Below, piece by piece: positions 16,831-25,968 of a DNA stretch of 64,000 nucleotides. Numbering within the stretch: the stretch's first letter is position 1; each line of letters starts with the position of its first letter. Below the pieces are notes generated by a model. It was not told the DNA's origin and made no database searches. It saw only the letters and a list, made by a program, of their open reading frames with translations. The position numbers were made by a program, and so were the translations under genes. The stretch is from the NCBI GenBank assembly GCA_964438735.1, contig CAYTLW010000002.1, forward strand, positions 96,234 to 160,233. The letters are read 5' to 3'. Source of the stretch: CAYTLW01 sp964438735. Its GTDB lineage: Bacteria; Myxococcota_A; UBA9042.

Positions 16831-17852
16831 GCCGAAGTCGTCTCGTTGCGCATCACCGTGAGCAGCTCCGCGGCCACGCTGATGGCGATCTCACCGGGCA
16901 ACTTGCCGCCAAGCAGCTGACCATCGATCCGCAATCCCATGGGCGCGGCCAGGCGGCCGAGCCGCACGTCGGACAGGCCGCGGCCGCGTAGCCTCTGGCG
17001 CAGGCTGTTGATCTTGGTGCGTGAACCGATCAGGCCCACGTGACAGAGTTCCGCGCACTCGATGCGCTGCGACAGGCGCAGCAGGGCGTCGGTCAACTCG
17101 CCGTCGAGCTCGTGTGCGTGGGTCATCACCAACGCTGCGGTGGTCGACGGCGTGGGTGGCATCGGTATCTGAGATCGCAGTCGTGTGGCCGCTTGGGTGG
17201 CGCCCGCTTCGGGCCCCAGCCAGCCCCACGCGCTCAGCACCTGCATCGGTCGGGCACAGAGCACCTCCGCGCGCTCGGGAAGGCGGTCTGGATCGGCCCA
17301 GCGCGGCCGTTCATCGACCACGATGATTCGCCATGGCAACACCGCCAGCGCTTGCGCCAGCGCAGTGCCCACGTGGCCAGCGCCCCAGATCACCACGGTC
17401 GGATCGCCATCGACGCGCTCGACCAGCACCTGCTCGCCGCAGGTTGTCCGCAGCTCTCCGCCGGTGCGCGTGGCGTCGTCCAGTTCTTCGGCCATCCGGC
17501 GGGCGCGGTGTCCGTCCAGCGGTAGGAAGAGCAGTTCCACCGCGCCGCCGCAGCACTGGGCCAGCTCCGGACCCAGTTGAAAGCGCACCACTTCCGGTTC
17601 GAACCGCCCACCCGCAACGCCTTTCGCCAGTTCGGCGGCGTGCTCGATGGCGCGGGCTTCCAGACGACCGCCACCGATGGTGCCATCCAGCAGTGCGCCT
17701 TGCCGGCACAACAGGCGCGCGCCGATCGCTCGCGGTGCGGAGCCGGCGGTGGCCCAGACGATGACCAGTTGCGCCGCGTCGGCTACATCGCCGAACGCTG
17801 CGGGCAGTCGCGCGATCAGTCGCCTCGCCTCGGCGTCGAGGCGCACGCTCAT
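16827..17852 (-). CDS. xdhC: XdhC/CoxI family molybdenum hydroxylase maturation factor
   Basis: 341 residues from the ATG at 17852, which overlaps the stop of the FAD subunit gene by 4 nt. XdhC binds molybdenum cofactor, promotes its sulfuration and delivers it to the hydroxylase. The N-terminal XdhC domain shows GSAPRAIGARLLCRQGALLD, GTIGGGRLEARAIEHA and QCCGGAVELLF, including the conserved Cys pair. The C-terminal Rossmann domain shows VVIWGAGHVGTALAQAL and later HVGLIGSRTKINSLRQRL. Position within the operon, between the catalytic subunits and the nucleotidyltransferase, matches its expected role. Confidence 0.92.
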   Translation of the reverse strand: MSVRLDAEARRLIARLPAAFGDVADAAQLVIVWATAGSAPRAIGARLLCRQGALLDGTIGGGRLEARAIEHAAELAKGVAGGRFEPEVVRFQLGPELAQCCGGAVELLFLPLDGHRARRMAEELDDATRTGGELRTTCGEQVLVERVDGDPTVVIWGAGHVGTALAQALAVLPWRIIVVDERPRWADPDRLPERAEVLCARPMQVLSAWGWLGPEAGATQAATRLRSQIPMPPTPSTTAALVMTHAHELDGELTDALLRLSQRIECAELCHVGLIGSRTKINSLRQRLRGRGLSDVRLGRLAAPMGLRIDGQLLGGKLPGEIAISVAAELLTVMRNETTSA

Positions 17853-18745
17853 GCGGCCACTCGGCTGGTTCGGGTCGCTCCGACAGCCGCCGCTACCAGG
17901 CGATGAAATACTTCGGCCCGGTAGCGCGCCGTCGAGCGCAGATCGTCGATGGGTGTCAGGTCGGTCGCCTGGGCATCTCGCAATCGGGCCGCGGTGGTGG
18001 CCTCGACCCCGGTTGCGCCGACAAGCGCCGCCTCGATGGCCGGGCAACGGCAAATGGTCGGTCCCATGGCGATGGCGACCACGCGCGCGCCAGCCACCGC
18101 CCCTTGCTGCCAGTCCAGGTTGGCGGCCAGGCCGACCTTGGTAATGGCCTGGTAGGCACGCGTGCCGACTTTGCGAAAGAAGCGCCCCGAAGGGGCCACA
18201 GTCTGCGGCGGAATCAGGGTCGCGGTGATCAACTCATCGGGCTGGCGCCGGGTCTGTCGATAGCCGGTGTAGTAGTCGTCCAGGGCCAGATCGCGCTGGC
18301 CGCGCACGCTGCGCAGTCGCACGCGAGCGTCCAGAGCCATCAACACCGGCACCGCATCCGCAGCCGGCGAGGCGTTCTCGATGTTGCCGGCGAAGGTGCC
18401 GCGGGCCTGGATCTGGGTCGCGCCCACCAGTGACGAGGCGGCGCATAGTTGTGGCAGCTGCGTCTGCGCCCGCTCGTCGGCCTGCAGCTCGGCATAGGTG
18501 GCCAGCGCGCCGATCTCGAGCGTGCCATCGTCAAGCCAGCGCAGTGCGCCCAGCTCGCCCCGTAGCGACCACAGCTCCACGAAGCGCTGCCACTGCAACC
18601 GGCCATAGTTGGCGTCGACCATGATGTCGGTGCATCCGGCCATGGGGCGCAGCGGCGCGCCCGCGGCAGCCGATTCGCTGAGCCGGCGCAGGGCGTCGTC
18701 CACGCTGCCGGGCCGCACCACGTCGATGGTGGAGTAGGCGGTCAT
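17849..18745 (-). CDS. Molybdenum hydroxylase FAD-binding subunit (CoxM/XdhB type)
   Basis: 298 residues, typical of the medium FAD subunit that passes electrons from the iron-sulfur centres to the acceptor. FAD contacts are seen in MAGCTDIMVDANYG (family form usually AGGTDL; Cys replaces Gly here) and RGTFAGNIENASPAADAVPV, the second pyrophosphate-binding loop. LDDYYTGYRQT and the C-terminal CoxM domain (AKVGLAANL-like region, RAEVFHRLVAAAV) complete the fold. Both ends overlap neighbouring genes by 4 nt, so stoichiometric synthesis with the other subunits is likely. Confidence 0.93.
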   Translation of the reverse strand: MTAYSTIDVVRPGSVDDALRRLSESAAAGAPLRPMAGCTDIMVDANYGRLQWQRFVELWSLRGELGALRWLDDGTLEIGALATYAELQADERAQTQLPQLCAASSLVGATQIQARGTFAGNIENASPAADAVPVLMALDARVRLRSVRGQRDLALDDYYTGYRQTRRQPDELITATLIPPQTVAPSGRFFRKVGTRAYQAITKVGLAANLDWQQGAVAGARVVAIAMGPTICRCPAIEAALVGATGVEATTAARLRDAQATDLTPIDDLRSTARYRAEVFHRLVAAAVGATRTSRVAA

Positions 18746-19296
18746 GATCGTCCCCCCTGAGTCTGCTCAATGGCGGCCTTCACGCTGGTCACGATGGACG
18801 CATAACCGGTGCAGCGGCAGATGTTGCCGGCCAGCACTTCGCCGATTCGCTCGGCGGGCAGCTGGTTGTCCACCAGCCAGGCGGCGGTGACCACCATGCC
18901 CGGCGTGCAGATGCCGCACTGGGCGCCACCGTGCTCGATGAAGGCCTGTTGCACCGGGTGCAGCATCTCGTGACTGGCCAACCCCTCAACGGTGATCAGG
19001 GTGCTGCCCTGGGCCTGGATCACCGGGATCAGACAGGCGTTCACCGGCGCGCCATCGACCAGGATCGAACAGGCGCCGCATTCGCCTTCGCCGCAACCCT
19101 CTTTGGTGCCGGTCAGGCCCAGGTCCTCCCGCAGCACATCGAGCAGACGGCGAAAGGGCGGCTGATTGACGGTCACTTCGGCGCCATTGAGCGTGAAGGT
19201 GATCGCCTGTCGATTGGCTCCAGTCGCCATCGCACCACCATGATCGTGAACGTGCGGCTCCGTTGCGCCAGCGGGCGCAGGCGTATCGTTGCTCAT
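18742..19296 (-). CDS. Molybdenum hydroxylase 2Fe-2S subunit (CoxS/XdhC small-subunit type)
   Basis: 184 residues. Two 2Fe-2S domains are evident: a plant ferredoxin-type one with GCGEGECGACSILVDG plus the later Cys in VNACLIPV, and a helical one with CGICTPGM and CRCTGY. The protein relays electrons from the molybdenum centre to FAD. An extra His-containing N-terminal extension of about 25 residues (EPHVHDHGG) precedes the first domain. It is unusual for this family and could bind metal; an internal ATG at residue 23 would give the usual length. Coupled by 4-nt overlaps to the Mo subunit upstream and the FAD subunit downstream. Confidence 0.94.
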   Translation of the reverse strand: MSNDTPAPAGATEPHVHDHGGAMATGANRQAITFTLNGAEVTVNQPPFRRLLDVLREDLGLTGTKEGCGEGECGACSILVDGAPVNACLIPVIQAQGSTLITVEGLASHEMLHPVQQAFIEHGGAQCGICTPGMVVTAAWLVDNQLPAERIGEVLAGNICRCTGYASIVTSVKAAIEQTQGGRS

Positions 19297-21725
19297 GCGG
19301 CCTCCTCGCCGCGCTCGGCGGCTGTGACCAGGTCCAGCAAGCGTTCGGGTGAGCAGGGCAGGTCGTCTACCTGCACGCCCAGGGCGTCCACTACCGCGTT
19401 GACCACCGCCGGGGCCGGCCCGTCCATGGGCAACTCGCCGATGCCCTTGGCGCCAAAGGGCCCGTAGCCGTAGGGTTGCTCGAGGAAGATGACCCTGATT
19501 TCTGGCACATCCGCGCTCGTCGGCACGACGTAGGTGGTCATGTTGTTATTGGCCATGGCGCCGTCGCGCAGGATGGTATCTTCCAGCAACGCCCAGCCCA
19601 GGGCCTGCACCACGCCGCCCTGGATCTGCCCGGCGGCCAGGACCGGGTTGAGCACCTTGCCGATCTCCTGGCTGGCCACGAAGTCGCGCAGGGTGACCTC
19701 GAAGGTCGTCAGGTCGACCTCGACGTCGGCGATGTAGGTGGCCCACGCAAAAGCGCCATACGCGATGCCCTTGTAGGTGTTCTCATCCCAGGCGCCACCG
19801 GGTGGCCGCACGTACTTGGACCAGCCGCGTGCCACGGCCGGATCATCGCTGGTTGCGGCAGCGCGCAGGGCCGCCCGCAAGGTCTCTGCCGGCCAGCGTC
19901 TGCCGCGTCCCTCGACCATGGACGAGACCGGGGGCTCCGGTGCCTCGGCGGCGCCGTCTGCCGCCAGCAGGCCAGCACCTTCGAGCTTGTCGACCAGGTC
20001 ATCGCACGCGCGGGCGACCAGGTGGCCGACAACCATGGCGGTTCGGGAGGCCACCGTGGGGCCGCTGTTGGGCACCTGGTCGGTGTCATTGTCGGCGATG
20101 ACGATGTCGGAGAGGTCCAGACCGGTCGTATCGGCCGCCACCTGGCTGAAGATGGTGATCGAGCCCTGGCCCATCTCGGTGTTGGCGGTCAGCACCGAGA
20201 TGCCGCCGTCGGCCGTGGCCTCCACCTCGACCTCCGAGGCCAGGTAGTCCTCACCCGAACCGGTGAAGCCGGCCCCATGCATGAAGGTGGTCACCCCGAT
20301 GCCGCGTCGCAGGGGGTTGCCGGTGCGCTGATTGTCGGCGTTGAAGCGCGCATGATCGGCCCGCTTGCGGTGGTACTCAGCCGCCTCGAGGGCGTGGTCC
20401 ATCCAGCCGCCCAGGTCCACCGGCTGTTCGATCACCTGGCTGACGGCCAGCGACTCTCCTTGCTGCACCAGGTTGCGCCGACGGATCTCCACCGGGTCGA
20501 GGCCCAGCTCCGCGGCGCAGCGATCCAGATGCCGTTCCAGGGCGAAGATCGTCTGGGGCGCGCCGAAGCCGCGGAAGGCGCCGTTGGGCGGCGTATTGCT
20601 CAGCACCGCGGCGGCCTCGACCCGGACGTGATCGACGGTATAGGGGCCACCGGCGTGAATCGCCCCGCGAGACAGCACCACGGGCGACAGCGTCAGGTAG
20701 GCGCCGCCATCGAAGCGGGTGTGCATGTCCAGCGCCAGCAGGTGTCCCTCTGCATCCAGCGCCGTGCGTACCCGGGTTTTGGAGGGGTGCCGCTTGGTGG
20801 TCGCGACCATGTCCTCGAGCCGGTCGTAGACCATCTTCACCGGGCGCCGGGACTTCAGCGCCAGCAAGCCGGCGTGGCCGGCCAGGATGGACGGGTAGTC
20901 CTCCTTGCCGCCGAAGCCGCCGCCCAGGGGCGAGGCGATGATCTGCACCCCCTCTTCGGGCAGGCCAAACATGGTGCGCATGGCCTTGTGCACGTAGTAG
21001 GGGCACTGCATGGAGCCGTCGATGATCAGCTTCCACGGTCGGTCGGGCCACAGGTCGCCGCTGGCGTTCTCTTGTGCCACCTCGACGCGGGCGGTGATGC
21101 CCTGCGGTTCGATGTAGCACTGCTCCTGGGCGGTGGTGGTGTAGGTGGCCTCGATCACATGTGCGGCGCCGGCGAACACGGATTCGAAGGCCGCCGCGTC
21201 GGATTCCTCGGCCGCGCCCTTGGTGACCACGATGTGCTTGTAGACGTTGTCGTCGCCATGCTGGATGTGTTCGGGGGCCGGCTCGGCCGTGTAGTCCAGC
21301 AGCGCCGGCAGGGGTTCGGTCTCGATCTGCACAAAGCGCACCGCCTGGCGCACGGTCTCCAGGTCGGGATGGGCCAACAGCACCACTGGCTCCTGGGCGT
21401 GGCGGAATTCGTCGCGCACCAGGTAGGGCTGGTCGCGGAAGATCATGTCGCACAGGTTGGGATCGACGCCGTCGGCGCCCCGCCGCGGCACGTCTTTGTG
21501 GGTGACGATCACGAACTGCCGCCAGTCGGGTCCGTCGCCGAGAAAACGCACGCCGACAACCCGGCCGCGCGGCTCGGTGGTGCGCACCGTGGCGCCATAC
21601 AGCCCCTCAAAGGGCTTGTCGTCGATGTACAGCAGTTCGCCTGTGACCTTGTCGCGGGCCTCCGGACGCGGCACGCTGCGGCCGATCCAGCGATTGCCGC
21701 CATTGTCTGAAGCGCTGGCACCCAT
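19293..21725 (-). CDS. Molybdenum-binding subunit, xanthine dehydrogenase family
   Basis: 810 residues from the ATG at 21725, which has GGAGGT upstream on the minus strand. Large catalytic subunit that hydroxylates purines, aldehydes or N-heterocycles with water as oxygen source. The N-terminal ald/xan 'hammerhead' domain starts at RWIGRSVPRPEARDKVTGE. Cofactor-binding motifs are GGGFGGKEDYPS, the substrate-site GAFRGFGAPQ (XDH-type Arg) and the C-terminal catalytic Glu in GAKGIGELPMDG. The active site is closer to xanthine dehydrogenase than to CO dehydrogenase, which has a different Cys loop. Purine-catabolism genes are absent nearby, so the true substrate is open. First gene of the five-gene operon. 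Confidence 0.93.
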   Translation of the reverse strand: MGASASDNGGNRWIGRSVPRPEARDKVTGELLYIDDKPFEGLYGATVRTTEPRGRVVGVRFLGDGPDWRQFVIVTHKDVPRRGADGVDPNLCDMIFRDQPYLVRDEFRHAQEPVVLLAHPDLETVRQAVRFVQIETEPLPALLDYTAEPAPEHIQHGDDNVYKHIVVTKGAAEESDAAAFESVFAGAAHVIEATYTTTAQEQCYIEPQGITARVEVAQENASGDLWPDRPWKLIIDGSMQCPYYVHKAMRTMFGLPEEGVQIIASPLGGGFGGKEDYPSILAGHAGLLALKSRRPVKMVYDRLEDMVATTKRHPSKTRVRTALDAEGHLLALDMHTRFDGGAYLTLSPVVLSRGAIHAGGPYTVDHVRVEAAAVLSNTPPNGAFRGFGAPQTIFALERHLDRCAAELGLDPVEIRRRNLVQQGESLAVSQVIEQPVDLGGWMDHALEAAEYHRKRADHARFNADNQRTGNPLRRGIGVTTFMHGAGFTGSGEDYLASEVEVEATADGGISVLTANTEMGQGSITIFSQVAADTTGLDLSDIVIADNDTDQVPNSGPTVASRTAMVVGHLVARACDDLVDKLEGAGLLAADGAAEAPEPPVSSMVEGRGRRWPAETLRAALRAAATSDDPAVARGWSKYVRPPGGAWDENTYKGIAYGAFAWATYIADVEVDLTTFEVTLRDFVASQEIGKVLNPVLAAGQIQGGVVQALGWALLEDTILRDGAMANNNMTTYVVPTSADVPEIRVIFLEQPYGYGPFGAKGIGELPMDGPAPAVVNAVVDALGVQVDDLPCSPERLLDLVTAAERGEEAA

Positions 21726-21872
21726 GGTCGACCTCCTGCGCCGTCGATGCGGGTCGGCGGCGCCGCAGTCTATCCCGACGCGCTGGACCCGCAAAGTGGC
21801 TGCCAGTCGGCCGCACTTCCACCGGCTGGCAGGGCTCTCTACCATGTGGACCTACGGGGGCCGGCTCGGACG

Positions 21873-23840
21873 ATGACGATGCAGCGCGATCACGACTGGT
21901 TGTACGGGCCGACGGCGGCGAAGTGGGCCGGCTATGGCCCGCCCGTGGCGCTGGCGCTGGCGTTAGCGCTGGCGATTGTCGGTTGTGTCGAGGACCCGGC
22001 CTCGTCGTCGCCGCGCAGCTTGAACGACGTGCACTGGCCCGGTCCCACCGTACGCCTGGGCACCCGCATCTTCGCCAGCGGGCAGGGGGTCGACGGGGCC
22101 AGACTCCTGCTGCGGGCGCCCGGGGTTGACCTGTTGGTCGATCTTGGCGCTGGCGAGCCCGTGCCCGTCGAGGCCACCGGACTGCCCGCCAACGGGCGCC
22201 TGGCCAGCGGACTGGTGCAGACACCCGCCACGCCGCTGACCGATGGCACAGAGTTCAAGCAAGCCTGCCTCGTCGCGGCCGAGGGCGTAAAAGTCGGCGA
22301 GCAGGACGATTGCGTGACGATCTCGGCCACCTGGCGCACCGACTTGACGGCGCCCACGCTTGAGCTGAAACCGGCCACCCATCGCTTCGGCGAGTCGCTT
22401 CCAATCGTAATTGAGTCCGGCGCCGAACCGGGCGGCGCTCTCCTGCTGCCCGGCGAGGGGGAAGCCTGGCTCGACGTGGTCGCCATCCAGGCCCCAGCGC
22501 CGATCCAGGCTACCGCGACGATCGCTCTGCTGCCGCTGTTGCAGTCCCTGGACGACACGACGTGGTCGGCCTGGTCGGGACCAACGGGGTGGGATCGCCG
22601 TCGCCGTCGACTGCGCTTCGATCCCGCGTGGCTGGGGCCGTCGCCTGGCAATCACCACCTGCAGATCCGTCTACGCCAACGCGCCGGCGCGGCCGACGCG
22701 GCTGGCCCCTGGCTGCCATGGAAGATCACCATCTCGCCGCCGCAGCTGGACCTGCCGAAGAATGCCGAGCGCAAATTGAAGCGTGGGCAGTTCGTGCCGG
22801 CGACCCTCAACGGTGTGCCGGCGGTCGTTGATGGCCAGGGCTGGCGCTTGGTGTTCAGCGGCACGTGGTCCGGCGCTGGGGCGCAGATCACCTGGCCGGA
22901 CGGCTCGCCCAGGCGGCTGCCAGGCGGCAGCTGGCAGGGCTCCGATGGTCCCGTTCAGGGGGCCTTGCTGAGCTCGGCCGCGTGGTTCCTGGGTGGCTGG
23001 CAGGCGGTCGATTCGGTCGCCGGGGACGCCGAACTGGCCGGCAGGGTGGCGGTGGAGATCTTCTCTGCCGCCGGTAGCTGGCGCTCCCCCGGCAAGCAGT
23101 CGACCTGGCGTCTGCAGCCCACCCGCCAGCGCCTGGCGTTGCATTTCGGAGTCGGATTCACGGCCGGGTTACAGCGATTTGGTCTGGCCGCCCGCGCCGC
23201 GACCATCGAGACGCGGGTGCGCGAACTGGTGGCCGAGGACTTTGCTGGCCTGCGGCTGGACCTGCTGGCCAGCGGGCAGATCTATGATGCAGACGGAGAG
23301 GTCCTGCAGGTGGCGATCCTGGATCGGGATCCCAACGGCCTGGACCTGCTGGGCGCCGACAACTCACCCGGCAAGGACGTGGGCAATCGCTTCCTCGGCG
23401 AGCGCCTGCTCGGCTTCTCCCCCGCCGCTCGCGTCGCCGACGAGGTCGCCTATGGTGGCGTCTTCCTGAACGGATTTGCGCGTTTTTCGCCGACGCTCCA
23501 TCCCGCAGGATTGGTCGCCGACGCGAAGTTCGACACGATCTTCGGGCCCTGGATGCCCGAGTTGGGGGGCAAGGCGGCAGCGGTGGATGACCCCGACGTC
23601 GCCGAGGCGGTCGAGATCATGGCGCGTTTGATCGCTGGCTCCATCACCCACGAGGCGGGACATGCCCTGGGACTGCCGGCAGTGGCCGGCTACCACCACA
23701 GCGCGGACAACCCGGGTTGGCGAATGGACGAGGGACGCTTCCGGCCCTTCGCCGAGCGGGCGGGCCTGACAGGAGCGGACAAAGAGGTGTGGGGATCGGT
23801 GGACGGCCCCTATCTCGAAGCCATCCTGGGCGGGGGATAG
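21873..23840 (+). CDS. Secreted lipoprotein with C-terminal HExxH metalloprotease-like motif
   Basis: 655 residues from ATG 21873 (a second ATG at 21879 is possible; neither has a strong ribosome site). A signal region ends in the lipobox LAIVGC. Most of the protein is beta-rich and unlike families I know. Near the C-terminus SITHEAGHALGLPAVAGYHH resembles the zinc helix of metzincins, followed by NPGWRM, which could be a Met-turn. The usual third ligand (HExxHxxGxxH) is Ala here, but His residues follow five positions later in GYHH. Myxobacterial surface metallopeptidases often have such a domain after a long beta region. Activity is plausible but not proven. Divergent from the Mo subunit gene and convergent with the DsbA-family gene (3 nt apart). 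Confidence 0.75.
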   Translation: MTMQRDHDWLYGPTAAKWAGYGPPVALALALALAIVGCVEDPASSSPRSLNDVHWPGPTVRLGTRIFASGQGVDGARLLLRAPGVDLLVDLGAGEPVPVEATGLPANGRLASGLVQTPATPLTDGTEFKQACLVAAEGVKVGEQDDCVTISATWRTDLTAPTLELKPATHRFGESLPIVIESGAEPGGALLLPGEGEAWLDVVAIQAPAPIQATATIALLPLLQSLDDTTWSAWSGPTGWDRRRRRLRFDPAWLGPSPGNHHLQIRLRQRAGAADAAGPWLPWKITISPPQLDLPKNAERKLKRGQFVPATLNGVPAVVDGQGWRLVFSGTWSGAGAQITWPDGSPRRLPGGSWQGSDGPVQGALLSSAAWFLGGWQAVDSVAGDAELAGRVAVEIFSAAGSWRSPGKQSTWRLQPTRQRLALHFGVGFTAGLQRFGLAARAATIETRVRELVAEDFAGLRLDLLASGQIYDADGEVLQVAILDRDPNGLDLLGADNSPGKDVGNRFLGERLLGFSPAARVADEVAYGGVFLNGFARFSPTLHPAGLVADAKFDTIFGPWMPELGGKAAAVDDPDVAEAVEIMARLIAGSITHEAGHALGLPAVAGYHHSADNPGWRMDEGRFRPFAERAGLTGADKEVWGSVDGPYLEAILGGG

Positions 23841-23843
23841 GTC

Positions 23844-24791
23844 CTACAGGTCGCTGAGCAGCAGCTTCGCCCACAGCTTGCCGTCCAGACGGGTCTCGCC
23901 CTCGTCCTTCTGGTTGCTGTTGGCCTCGCTCTCGATGCGCTTGCGCGGCACGTCCTTGCGCTTGACGCCGCCGCTGATCAGCTCTTTACCCTGAGCGATC
24001 TCGCGCGCGACCATGGACTTCAGCGCCATGTAGGAGCCCCAGCCCACCTGCCGGCTGCCGTTGACGAAGAAGGCCGGCGTGCCGCTGGCGCCCAACGACT
24101 CGGACATCTTGGCCTCGCTCTTCATTCGCTCGACCAGGCGGCCGTCGGCCAGGTCGCTCTGGAACTTCGCCATGTCCAGTCCGATGGACCGGGCGTGGTC
24201 GAGCAGGCTGCCATCATCCAGCGCGCCGGTCTGGAAGAGCTTGTCGTGGTAGGCCCAGAACTTGCCCTGCATCTGCGCCGCCGCCGCGGCGACCGCCGAG
24301 GGCTGCGAACGGCCGTGCATGGCCAGGGCGTTGTTGCGGAAGACCACCTTCACGTCGTTGGGGAAGTCCATGACCAGCTGCTTGATGGGGTCGGCCGAAC
24401 GCCGACAGACGGGGCACTGGAAGTCGGAGAAGATGGTCATGACGACCAGCGGCTTCTTGGCGCCGAGCCACGCCGGGCCCTTCTTCGGCGAGTGGCCGAT
24501 CTTGGCCAGGTCGGCTCCCTTGCCGGCGCCTTCGTCGCTCTGGCTGTCCAGGCTGGTCGGCGGCGGCGGCGGCGAGTCGGCGGCCGGTTCGGCAGCGGCC
24601 GGCTCGGCGGCTGCTACGGGTGCAGCGGCTTGCGCTGTCGGCGCGGCGGCTGGTGCGGCGGTGGGTACGGCCTGGGCCACGGCGGCTGGCGCGGCGATGG
24701 TGGCCTGCACGGGCTTGGCGTCCCAGCGCCCGATCAGGAAGCCGGCGAAAGCGATCAGCGCGGCGATGGCGTAGGCGTTTGAAGTGTCCAT
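23844..24791 (-). CDS. DsbA-family thioredoxin-fold protein, membrane-anchored
   Basis: 315 residues. One N-terminal membrane helix (AYAIAALIAFAGFLIGRW) is followed by a flexible Ala/Pro/Glu-rich linker of about 70 residues, then a DsbA-type thioredoxin fold. The active site is FSDFQCPVCRRSADP (CPVC), and the cis-Pro loop is GASGTPAFFVNG. Periplasmic thiol oxidation or isomerisation is the expected role. The linker would let the domain reach away from the membrane. The region contains Cys-rich secreted proteins, including the 3,000-residue lipoprotein with hundreds of cysteines; this protein could help fold such clients, which is inference. It ends in a charged C-terminal tail rich in Lys and Glu. 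Confidence 0.88.
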   Translation of the reverse strand: MDTSNAYAIAALIAFAGFLIGRWDAKPVQATIAAPAAVAQAVPTAAPAAAPTAQAAAPVAAAEPAAAEPAADSPPPPPTSLDSQSDEGAGKGADLAKIGHSPKKGPAWLGAKKPLVVMTIFSDFQCPVCRRSADPIKQLVMDFPNDVKVVFRNNALAMHGRSQPSAVAAAAAQMQGKFWAYHDKLFQTGALDDGSLLDHARSIGLDMAKFQSDLADGRLVERMKSEAKMSESLGASGTPAFFVNGSRQVGWGSYMALKSMVAREIAQGKELISGGVKRKDVPRKRIESEANSNQKDEGETRLDGKLWAKLLLSDL

Positions 24792-24896
24792 ATTCGTCCT
24801 TCCTCTATCTGCTGCGGTGCGGGGGTGTGCGTTCGGGCCAACAGCCCACCCCGGGCGGCTATTCCCACGGCCGGTTCGATGCGGCCGGGTCGGCTG

Positions 24897-25820
24897 CTAC
24901 TCCCAGTCGATGCCGTCGTCGCCGAGCGGCGCCAACTTGTACTCTTCGAAGCTGTACTGCACCACGCCGCGCAGCGACTTGACCTTGTCGCCCTTCTTGA
25001 CGGTGGTGTTCCAGGTCTTGGCGTCCTTGTCGTAGGTGGCGAAGGTGGTGCCCCAGGTGCAGACCACCAGCAGCGCCTTGTCGTCGGCGTCCTTGCCGAC
25101 CCAGAAGCCGCAGAACTTCGTGCCCTTGGATGACTTCGGCTCGGGGTCGCTGACGACCAGGTTGTCCATGCTGACCAGCACCGACTCGGTCGCCTCGTTG
25201 TCTTCGGGCTTGGCGTGCACACCGAGCTGGTCCAGGGTCACGGTGGTCGAAACCGGCAGCTCAGTGGCCTTGCTGGCGTTGACCAGGGTCGCCTTGAGCT
25301 GGGTCTGGCAGTAGTAGTCCTGCACATCGCCGGTCACGGAGATGACCTGTCCGGGCTCGAGCTTGGCGATATCCGCACCCGCGGCGCCGACGACATAGAG
25401 CCCGTTCCAGAGGCCGCCACCCTTGGTCTGCACGTAGACAGCGTCCAGGGTCTTGGCGATCTTCAGCAGCGGCGGTGTCGACACCACCAGGCCGCTCAAG
25501 GTGACCTTCTTGGGGCCGTTGTGGAAGCCCTTGGGCGCGGTGGCGCAGGCCTTCTCGTCGACCGCCTTCTGGAGCTTCTCGATGGTCCAATCGCCGGTCG
25601 GGCCGGCGTCGGGCTTGGTGGTCGTGCCCGAGTCCGTAGGCGTGGTCGTGCCCGCGTCGGTCTTGGTCGTGCCGCCACTGTCATCGCCGCCACCACCGGT
25701 ATCTGTGGCCGTGCCAGCGTCCGGATCCGCGCCACCGCCGCCACCACCGCTGGTGTTGGCGCAAGCGAAGGTAAGGCTGCAGATGGCAATTGTGAGCAGC
25801 AGGGTGCGCAAGGTGTTCAT
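24897..25820 (-). CDS. Lipoprotein with Asp/Gly/Thr-rich linker and OB-fold-like domain
   Basis: 307 residues. The signal ends in the lipobox SLTFAC, immediately followed by a Gly/Asp/Thr-rich linker (GGGGGGADPDAGTATDTGGG and PTDSGTTTKPDAG). These linkers are common in Myxococcota surface lipoproteins. The globular part contains VTLSGLVVSTPP, AVYVQTKGGGLWNGLYV, KLEPGQVISVTGDVQDYY and, later, VKSLRGVVQYSFEEYKLAPL. That arrangement matches an OB-fold of the type found at the N-terminus of secreted nucleases, but no nuclease domain follows. A cell-surface binding role is likely. Cys residues in YYCQTQL and KFCGFWV may pair. It is separated from the DsbA gene by 105 nt. Confidence 0.78.
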   Translation of the reverse strand: MNTLRTLLLTIAICSLTFACANTSGGGGGGADPDAGTATDTGGGGDDSGGTTKTDAGTTTPTDSGTTTKPDAGPTGDWTIEKLQKAVDEKACATAPKGFHNGPKKVTLSGLVVSTPPLLKIAKTLDAVYVQTKGGGLWNGLYVVGAAGADIAKLEPGQVISVTGDVQDYYCQTQLKATLVNASKATELPVSTTVTLDQLGVHAKPEDNEATESVLVSMDNLVVSDPEPKSSKGTKFCGFWVGKDADDKALLVVCTWGTTFATYDKDAKTWNTTVKKGDKVKSLRGVVQYSFEEYKLAPLGDDGIDWE

Positions 25821-25968
25821 GGCCGGTCCTTATCTGGGGGTAGATGCCCTCGCCGGGTCATTCGCAGTCGCAGCGTGGCCCGGGAGCGGCGCGTAGCCTA
25901 GGAAAGCCGTCCCAGGGCGTCAACAAGAGTCTGAATACATGTGATGTATGGGCGACAAGTGCGCGTGC

